Source: Lepeophtheirus salmonis (Eukaryota; Arthropoda; Copepoda; Siphonostomatoida; Caligidae). Taken from it: a DNA stretch of 64,000 nt. Below are positions 56,364 to 64,000 of this stretch, piece after piece. The DNA is taken from the NCBI RefSeq assembly GCF_016086655.4, contig NC_052140.2, positions 23,002,001 through 23,066,000 on the forward strand, given 5' to 3'. The number at the start of each line of letters is the position of its first letter. Position 1 is the stretch's first letter. Below the pieces are notes generated by a model. It saw only the letters and a program-made list of their open reading frames with translations. It ran no database searches and was not told the origin of the DNA. The translations under genes and the position numbers were made by a program.

Positions 56364-57124
56364 TCGGGTGGTCCTTTACAATATGAGCACTTATGAATTA
56401 ATTGAGTCTACTCTGTCAGCAAGTCCGAGACGTTGCAAAGGAATAAGGACTCTGTCAAAAAGACCAAACTGGACCCAAAGGAGTTCAAAAAAACAGCCTA
56501 GACCAATCCCTCTCAGCTCATGCAGGAGATCTCTGGGTTTCAAAAAAGTGGGTGGAAAGAGCCTTGTGAGGGTGGAAGGGCCACTTATGATACCAGCAAT
56601 GAAAGAAACCCATCTCCTTTGTTGCAAGACTATATTGAATGAGACTTGGGAAATATTTTTTGACAATTTCGGCCCCCTACACCCCTGATGCCAATCTCAT
56701 TGACTACATCTTTTGGGTACATTTCAAGAGGAAGGCCTGCAGTGTTTGTCATTAAAACAGAAACACCCTCAAAGCCACTGTCAGCCAGCACTGTGACACC
56801 AAGACATAGGCCTTCCACCACCATCTGGAAGCCATCATTGCGGCTAAGGGGTACTAAATTAATGATTAATAGAGCTTCCGTCTTTCAAACACCAATGCCC
56901 TTATAGCCAATGTCAGCCAGAACTGTGACGCCAAGAAATAGGCCTTCCACCCCCACCTGGAAGTCATCATTGCGCTAAGGGACACTACATAATTAATGAT
57001 GAGGAGAGCTCAGAAACACGTCTATTTATAATATTAATTTTGTTGAAATTCTATTGTTAATTTGTAAATGATATCTTTTTGAAGTTGAAAATTCAAAGTG
57101 TTCATATTTTAATGGACCACTCGA
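56364..57124 (+). mobile_element. Tc1-like element with both TIRs, internal deletion and internal duplication
   Basis: 761 bp between TA dinucleotides (56362-56363 and 57125-57126). Left tcgggtggtcctttacaata; right, reading inward, tcgagtggtccattaaaata. DNA-binding remnants lie near 56410-56540. The C-terminal part near 56660-56860 (gatgccaatctcattgacta) is followed by a second copy of its last 90 bp (about 56905-56995; gtcagcca-cactgtgac then ataggccttccac). The period is about 131 bp. The catalytic centre is missing. Confidence 0.8.
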
Positions 57125-57129
57125 TATAT

Positions 57130-59165
57130 AACAAAGACCAAGGAAATATAAAAAAAAATTTTATAACTAAAATATCCATTTTATATATTAAAAAGTATTC
57201 AAATTAGATTAAAAGTGACTATAATTTTACTTTTTATGATACAAATTGACCTAATAAAAGGATATTATTATACCTAATGTAAAAACTCACCTCAATCATG
57301 GATCGCCCATTTTTCAAAACAATGACTCAGGTGGTCCTCACAACATGTAAACCCATATAAATCGGCAGGCTCTTTGATAATATTTTATATTCCCTACTCC
57401 ATTAATATGAGGGTACTTTTCCTTCAAGGAAATGGGTCTATTAACAGGTTTTGTAAAGCGGTTACTTTAGACACAAGAATCCACATTAAAAAAAAGTAAA
57501 AAAATAAATATATATATATTTTCAAACATTTTATTTGATTGATTTATTTAGTTAGAGCTCAAATTATTTTTTTCTTCATTTCTAAACGAAATGAAATTAT
57601 TTTCATTTATTTTTAGGAGTTAAAAATCACATCTACCTTGTTTTGTTTTTAAATTTATATTTATTTTCAAATTTATATAATATATTGTATAATTTATGTC
57701 TTAACAAGTCAGATGTATATATATATATATGTATAGAGATAATACGGGAAACAATTGCAATTAGATATGGGGCCAGGTCGTACCCGTACCCAGATGATCA
57801 ATGGAAAAAATACCCTCATATTGTCCTAAAAAATGGGTACTTGACGTGTAGTTACAAGAGATGTACCCATACAAAAGTTTCAGCATATTCCAATACTCAC
57901 TTTATGGTTGATTCCAATTACTTATTGATATTTATAAAGAAAATGTTGTCTTTCTGGCTGTATGAATGTCTGCATATATCAAAACGAACCACCGGTTGAA
58001 CTGTATATAGGATCATTCCAAGCCAAATAAATCACTCAAAAACAGCACCCTCTTCATTTTTTTTTTTTTAATTTGGCACATATTTGAATATTAGTTAATA
58101 CTCATGAATTTAAAATTTGATCTTTTTTGCCCTCCAGTACAAGATTAAGAGGCTTCTACAGTTTCGGCCTCAAACACCACCCAACCTATTTTTAAATTGC
58201 CGTATTTTGAATGTTTTTGAAGATATGGATTTACTTTAAAAACCATTTAATTAATAATGGTTTTATTCTTTTGCTGCATTTGATTGTATAGACAAACAAA
58301 AGGAGTTTTTACTCATAAAGTAACGAAGTTAATATTTAAAACTCAAAAACATCCAACATGTCCTTTTCAATTTCGTTAAAAAAATTATTTGTTAATTTGT
58401 AATATGTATGGCGATAACATAAAAGCAAGCTGTGATACTTTTTCTCAATATTGCAACAGTATGATGATAAATGTATCTGTTGATATGAGTACTATAATTT
58501 ATATTAATTTAAAATAGTGATAAAGTCCTTAGGAACCGCGGGTTTTAAGGTTAACTGAACCTAATAAAAATTGGTTATTTGGTACCACTGATCATAAAAG
58601 ATACTGAGACGTCATGACTTGAAAATTATTTTGAAGGAAGAGTTTAACAGTATTATATTTTCCTTGCATTGCAAGAATAATGAAAAGAAGAAAGGGATTA
58701 GCTGGTTGAGAATATGCTTACCCATTCAAATTGATTATATTAATGATATCATAATTCGATTTAAAGTTTAAATACTGCAATATCAAATTGACTCCACTTG
58801 TATATAATATGTTCATGTAAAAATAAATTAAATATCATTCATATCAATAACAGGTTGCACATTTTTCAGTGGTTTAATATTGTATTTGACTCTTTCAAAA
58901 ATCCTCTACAGTTTTTCATTGAAGTAATATTATACTATATTGCGTTTGTTTTCGGTTTCATCTGACAAATTCCAACCTTCTTTTATGAAATTACAACAAA
59001 TATATCATAAACATATGTAATAATTTTTGGAGATGCATTCGATTCACCTTAAATACTACGGATGAAAATGTGTGCGTAGGTAGAGCCAATATCTGCATAT
59101 ATACACTAAATATTACAGTCGAGTTTTTACAATACATATACTTTGATTGATTTCACTTAGCATGA
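57130..59165. other. No gene recognised
   Basis: AT-rich with short TA runs (57715-57730). The open frame 57643-57999 has no known domain. Confidence 0.45.
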
Positions 59166-59169
59166 CCCT

Positions 59170-59360
59170 ATAGTGGTCCATGATGTATATAATAAAATTA
59201 CTTTTATTTAAAAATAACTATGTAGTCTTATTAATGAAATATTAGTAACATGCATACAGGGTGCACGTAATATAGTGCTCCCTGATGTATATTATAATGT
59301 AAACACCTTTTGATCGAAAAAATAATAACGTAGTCGTATTGATGAAATAATGTAGCCTAA
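59170..59360 (+). repeat. Two tandem ~100-bp mariner-end-like units
   Basis: Unit 1 starts gtggtccatgatgtatataa (about 59174) and unit 2 agtgctccctgatgtatatt (about 59274). Each is followed by 'cgtagtcttattaatgaaat'-type sequence. Unit 2 is preceded by catacagggtgcacgtaata, a mariner-type terminus. No transposase follows. Confidence 0.5.
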
Positions 59361-59399
59361 TAATGCATTAGAATTAGTTTGTATTCACAGGCAATCGGC

Positions 59400-60465
59400 A
59401 GTACAGTCCTGATTTAGCCCCGAATAACTTTTTTATCACCGGTTTTCATTACCAAAAGAAACCACTTATACATCCAAATTAATTCAAATTGGATTAACCT
59501 TAATTTGAATAGAAATAAATTCTTTGAAAACTGTTTTAAACGTACTGTGTACGTAAAAGTGTATGGATCTTCAATGGATATTTTGAAACCAATAAGCTCA
59601 TTTCGCTACTAATTATTTGTTGTAGTTTTTTTCATTATCTGGCCAAAAAAATATACATAGTAATTTACATATTGTGCCCATTCTAATACTTCAACATAGG
59701 CGGATTCTAGCCGATATCGATTCTGATGCATCGGTACACCTCTAGTAATTATACGTCGACGGTTAAAGTTTCAAAACTTAATGGAATGTTAATTTATTAG
59801 TGGATAACCTTTTTTACCCGGCATTTGTCATATATTTATGCCGATGGACGGATAGTTTTGTCAATCTTATCCTAATTGTATACGTACTTTGAAAAAGAAG
59901 TGGTGAGTAATCATACATGGAACATACAATCTTTTGTTTCCAACACTTGTAGCAACTGCACGTTGCTCTTCTTGACAAAACTTATGGATTTTTGTTCGCA
60001 ATTTTTAGCATGGTTGCTGGTCTTTTATATGAGAAACAGGGACTGTATCAATCATCCCGTATTGATACTACCCATCTTCACTTTTAACAATATGTACTTA
60101 CTTATAAAACGTTGTTGAATGTACCCAATAGGATTTCCAACCTGAGATCCTTGAATTTCTAAGAGTTTTATACTGGCGGTAAATTTTTTGAAATCCTGCA
60201 TTTGATTATTTAATAATATTGGCTTCGTTTAGTTATAATTAATTCATTAAATCAAGTGTTAAATATATATTGGATAATGGTAAACCGCGAGTAGACTTTA
60301 AGCTTGCTGTTTGGATTGTGTATTTAACAATCATATGACCAGCTACAACATTATTGGGGTTCGGAATAGGTTACAAAATTATAAAAAGTGTGACCTCCTA
60401 TGATTTAAATAACCAAACTGTACACTATAAGTGATAATGGTCTGAAAAAAAGTATGAATAATCAC
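59400..60465. other. No gene recognised
   Basis: AT-rich sequence. A widespread-looking word (gattctagccgatatcgatt) lies at 59703 but no second copy was found in the window. Confidence 0.45.
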
Positions 60466-60466
60466 G

Positions 60467-60560
60467 TTGAATTCTGGTCTTTATTTAGGACCGAGGACCG
60501 CAGTCCATTTCAGTTCTACTTGTAGGACCTTAAATAAGGTAAAAAGGAGTGATGGGACTA
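60467..60560 (+). repeat. MITE family M, fragment
   Basis: gaattctggtctttatttag, then 'accgcagtccatttcagttc' matches the left part of copies 1 and 2. The right end is absent. Confidence 0.55.
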
Positions 60561-60789
60561 TAAATTGGAGTCGAAAACCGGAGAATCGGGTGTTTGTTTT
60601 GGAATCGGGATCCACATCAAGAAAATAATTTTTAATTTCGATTGTTATTTACTGCTGGTATTTAATGCATGTATTTATTACTTTTCGAAGTCATGGAAAA
60701 AAAAAAAAAAAAACTCCCAAATTAAGAAATTTTTCTGTTTTATGAGAAAATTTAATATTTGAAATTAAATTTAACTTTTCAAATTTGTT

Positions 60790-61160
60790 CCAAATAAGTT
60801 TTATTTTCTATGAATAACAATTTCTTTTTGAAATATTTCTATAAAAAATCAAAATATATATATTTTTTTAAGTTTTATATTAAAAATTTAATTTTATATT
60901 TTTTTAAGTTTTTTTAAAAAATATATTTTTTTGAGAACAACTTGAGATTTTTACATTTTTCTCCAAAATATTTAGTATTTGTAATTTTTTTGTGAATAGC
61001 TGTGGATTTTTAAATTTTTTTGTAAACAGCTGTGAATTTTTTTATAAAAAAATTTAATTTCTTGAGAATAGCCATGGATTTTTGAAATGTTTTTAATAAA
61101 AAATCAATTTTTGGTAGATAGTTGTGGATTTTTGTAAAAAATTTTAAATATCAAATTGTA
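60790..61160 (-). repeat. AT-rich repeat related to 21830-22460
   Basis: Repeated words gtgaatagctgtggattttt, 'gtaaacagctgtgaattttt', 'gagaatagccatggattttt' and 'gatagttgtggatttttg', about 40-60 bp apart, separated by A/T runs. They are the inverse of the 'aaatccatagctattcac' words at 22120, 22310 and 62460. Confidence 0.65.
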
Positions 61161-61350
61161 TACCTGGAATTTATTTCAATCAATTTAATATTTTATATTT
61201 ATTTGCCAAGAATGTAATTTTTGATTTTATTTCCATACACATTCTAAAAATCAGACAATTTTAAGACAAATAAATTTCATACAAGTTGCACCATGTACAG
61301 AAGATAATTGATACGGTGCTATAGATTTCGTTGAAATTCAATCCCTGCCT

Positions 61351-61920
61351 TTCATTCCTAGTCATTTCATTTCCAGTAAAATCCATTCCCTATAAAATTC
61401 ATTCCTAGACTTTCATTCCCACCTTGAAGAGGGATATTTTGACGTCAATCGGTTTATATTTCTAAATTACATAGGAGTTTTTGTGTAGGACTGAAGAAGA
61501 ATGTCATCGGCACTGGAAATGAGTGATGAGTCATTGATGACTAGTAATGGATGGGAGACGGATATGAATGAATTACGGTTGTTATACCTTGGGAAACAGA
61601 AGAAGAGAATCCCGTGACTAACTTCTATTTTCGAAGGTAAAAATATCATCCATGGATCGGGAATCCATTCCTACTCACTATTAAGATTTATCATGACCTC
61701 CTTGCTAATTCATAAATTATTCATATCAGCCATCACTATTCATCTCCATTGCCAACTGCATAGGCCTTTCTTTACAGCCACATACAAAAATACCTCATAG
61801 TTTAGAAATATAAACGTTATAACGTCCCTAAATGTCCCCTTTCACAGAGGGAATGAAATGTTCGCGTATGAATTTTACAGAGTATGGATTTACTGGGAAT
61901 CAAATCACTGGTCAGGAATA
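61351..61920. mobile_element. MITE-like element with about 70-bp imperfect inverted arms
   Basis: The left arm (61353-61420) includes ccagtaaaatccattccc and ctataaaattcattcc. The right arm (61850-61920), read inversely, gives cccagtaaatccatactc and tgtaaaattcatacgc, ending tttcattccc in both. The interior is 430 bp without a transposase. Confidence 0.6.
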
Positions 61921-62036
61921 TATACTTATAAGAAGTAGTTGAGTGTAGCCACATTCATAATTACTTATAACATATACAATTTAAAAAAGTCTGTTGTTGG
62001 TTGGTCTATTCATACATTACTTTCTCTTCTTTGGTA

Positions 62037-62060
62037 TGTACGTACGTACGTATACTCGTA
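62037..62060. repeat. gtac microsatellite
   Basis: A short run of alternating gtac units (tatgtacgtacgtacgtata). A gt run of about 15 bases lies at 63414-63428. Confidence 0.8.
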
Positions 62061-62399
62061 CTTACAAATACATATGTATGCTGGTTTAATTATGAGTAAT
62101 GGGAGTGCACCCCTGGAGTCAAAACATCTTAATTTATGATGTATTTTTTGTAGAATATATGAACAATGGGTACATACCTACGGGTTTTAATGAAGATATC
62201 AGTCGACGATCCGCCCTAACGAAGCCCTGTCTTAATAAATAAAGGTTTTCTTTCTCTCTTCAGGTAAAAATTAATTATGATGCTTTTATTTGACTCTAAT
62301 TTTTATGTGATAGGTGTCTACCTATGTTTATAATTTGATTTGATGAAAGGGTTCTAGAAATAGGTGTGTCTGCCGAATTATATTTTGGGAGGTTTGATT

Positions 62400-62625
62400 T
62401 TTTATGAAAAAAAATGTAAATATAAAAATTAAATTTTTTAGAGAAAAATTTCAAATATCCATAGTTATTCACTAAAAATTTAATTTCTGGATAAAAATTC
62501 GATAAATACACAGTTCTTTACATAAAATTGAAAAAATCCACAGTCATTCACCAAAAAATTAATTTTTTTGATGCAAAATCCATAAATCCAGAGCTGTGCA
62601 TAAAAAGTTCAATAAATTCCGTTTC
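62400..62625 (+). repeat. AT-rich tandem repeat related to 21830-22460
   Basis: Successive words 'atccatagttattcactaaa', 'aatacacagttctttacataaa', 'aatccacagtcattcaccaaaa' and 'aatccagagctgtgcataaaa', spaced about 40-60 bp. This is the same unit as at 22.1-22.4 kb and the inverse of 61 kb. Confidence 0.65.
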
Positions 62626-62939
62626 CACAGTTCTGAGGATTAGGACGACGTTTGAGGCTGATTACAGCTACGAACAGAAGCTTGGGAGTAGAAAATACAA
62701 CATATATCGATCGGAGATATTAGTAATGTCTTAAGAGACTGTATTGGGGTAAATAATCAAACCCTGATTTTGCAAGCTTGCAAAAAAGTACAACGTTAGT
62801 GAAGGGATGATCAGGAATGGTGTGAAAGACAAGGACATAAGGGAAAACAGAAATAGTAAAGGTCACCAGAACTTGCCAAGCCCAAAAACTCAAAATTGAA
62901 TGAGGGGTGATGGTTTTATTATCCAAAAAAAAAAAACAG

Positions 62940-63390
62940 GTAAAACAAAGATAATTTTTTTTTTGTCACAAGTGGTCAAATATTGTAGCATCAACAAAAC
63001 CCAAAGTGTGCACAATCTCTTCAGCGCCGGAATCAGAGCTACGAGGGCTGTAGAGACCGACGAAAACTCTATCCACACTCACATTACAGTCAATTACAGC
63101 CCCATAGCCCCAAGAAGAATCCAAACTTATGCAGCAACAATATGGCTGACTTTTAGCCCCCCTTAATGTGGTCTTCCTATATTCCTAAGCTCAACCCTTC
63201 ACTTACCAGTCTTGGGTTTCTTGGAGAAGAATGTATGACGCAATGCACTCCAAGTTAGCATAATTTCAGCGTAGTACACCATGGACAGGGTCTTCATCGT
63301 CAAGAACTTATAATCTGTCAATGGCATATCGAGACTGTTATTGTATATGAAGGAAATTGAATTGATTGAATAAAAATTATCCTGCATAGT
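62940..63390 (+). pseudogene. ITm element family F, 3' half
   Basis: ggaatcagagctacgagggc, 'tgtagagaccgacg', then caattacagccccatagccc (the uninterrupted form of the hAT target at 19.2 kb) and 'aaacttatgcagcaacaata'. MADF follows as in the other copies, then a broken C-terminal region to about 63350 (cttggagaagaatg; ctgtcaatggcatatcgag). All frames have stops. Confidence 0.65.
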
Positions 63391-63734
63391 AATAAAATAA
63401 TTTATTTTTCTTAGTGTGTGTGTGTGTGATTTTACGTCTTGCTAAGGAAGACAATAATAAAAACGCAATTATTCTATAAACGGAGACAAGTACATACTTT
63501 AGAATTAAAATAACAGTTGTTCAATTTTGAGTTACGTACATAAAGTCATATTCCTGGGCTCTGGAGAGCAAATTTGATTTTTTGTTAATCAGTTGATTTA
63601 TTTCATACAACATGATCGATTCCCCGTATCTCAAAGTTTATTTTAAGGCATGGGATGTCCATTCGAAAATGCACCAAAAAAGATAAAAATCCAAAAAAAC
63701 GAATTATTAAGGGAGAACGTATATTAAATACAAA

Positions 63735-64000
63735 TTTTCAAAGAGAATTCGGAAGAAAATGAGCGAATGAATCTGAGTATATATCTTCTATCTTGATTAT
63801 GGTTGAAGAAGGAACTTGTCAAGTTAGATATGGCAATGGCAATAAATAAATGATGAGGTCAATCATTTGAAAACATTACTTTATATTTACGAAAATCAGT
63901 ATTTTCACATGGTCATAACATTTTTACATGTTGCATTTTGAAGAGTATCAAAAGGGAGTGTATATTTGATTATATTTACGTCAAATGGACAGAGGCAACA
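63735..64000 (+). pseudogene. Helitron/PIF1-type helicase remnant, second copy, cut by window end
   Basis: agagaattcggaagaaaatg and 'gagtatatatcttc' upstream, then LVKLDMAMAINK with stops where SQGQT should follow. The 'aatcagtattttcacatgg' region encodes the FsHGq motif and the copy continues to '...gacagaggcaac'. It aligns base by base with 51817-52080, with an independent set of mutations. It leaves the window at its right side. Confidence 0.65.

Overview
This 64 kb window is AT-rich eukaryotic DNA, roughly two thirds A+T by eye. It has almost no conserved host coding sequence and is packed with decayed DNA transposons, above all Tc1/mariner (IS630-Tc1-mariner, ITm) relatives. The density of Tc1-like copies with TIRs reading ggtggtccattgaaat, Mos1-type mariners, hAT miniatures and a LINE reverse transcriptase points to an arthropod. 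From general familiarity I think a copepod such as the salmon louse is most likely, but that is inference and no search was run. A run of exactly 100 N at 20475-20574 marks an assembly gap.

The one host gene I can support is the last exon of a microcephalin (MCPH1)-like gene at about 10926-11786 (+). It ends in a tandem BRCT pair and a TGA stop. Its earlier exons were not found.

Layout. 0-8.4 kb: Tc1 and mariner remnants in both orientations, plus a 975 bp TIR element (5525-6499) built from two inverted-repeat units. 8.4-12.6 kb: quiet DNA around the MCPH1-like exon, with one short repeat on each side of it. 12.7-16.3 kb: an internally deleted Mos1-like mariner with TA-flanked TIRs, a 5'-truncated Tc1 and an ITm 3' end. 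18-20.8 kb: nested insertions, in which a 757 bp hAT-like non-autonomous element carrying a striking 42-bp-arm hairpin sits inside an ITm element; next come the N gap and a mariner fragment. 21.5-24.2 kb: AT-rich tandem repeats, a MITE and another ITm remnant. 25.7-27.2 kb: an unidentified four-unit tandem array. 27.5-30.1 kb: a perfect-TSD hAT MITE and a 450 bp direct duplication. 31.6-36.7 kb: more ITm remnants. 37.3-41.8 kb: old direct duplications. 41.9-45.8 kb: ITm elements, one with TIRs on both sides. 47.3-51.4 kb: a duplicated segment, one copy split by a LINE RT fragment and a foldback element. 51.8-57.1 kb: a Helitron helicase fragment, then three more Tc1/mariner elements, two of them with both TIRs. 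59-64 kb: tandem TIR copies, MITEs, an ITm 3' half and a second Helitron fragment running off the end.

No transposase here looks functional: every one has stops, frameshifts or internal deletions. Functional interaction between genes in the window cannot be argued. The informative content is the insertion history and the single MCPH1-like exon.
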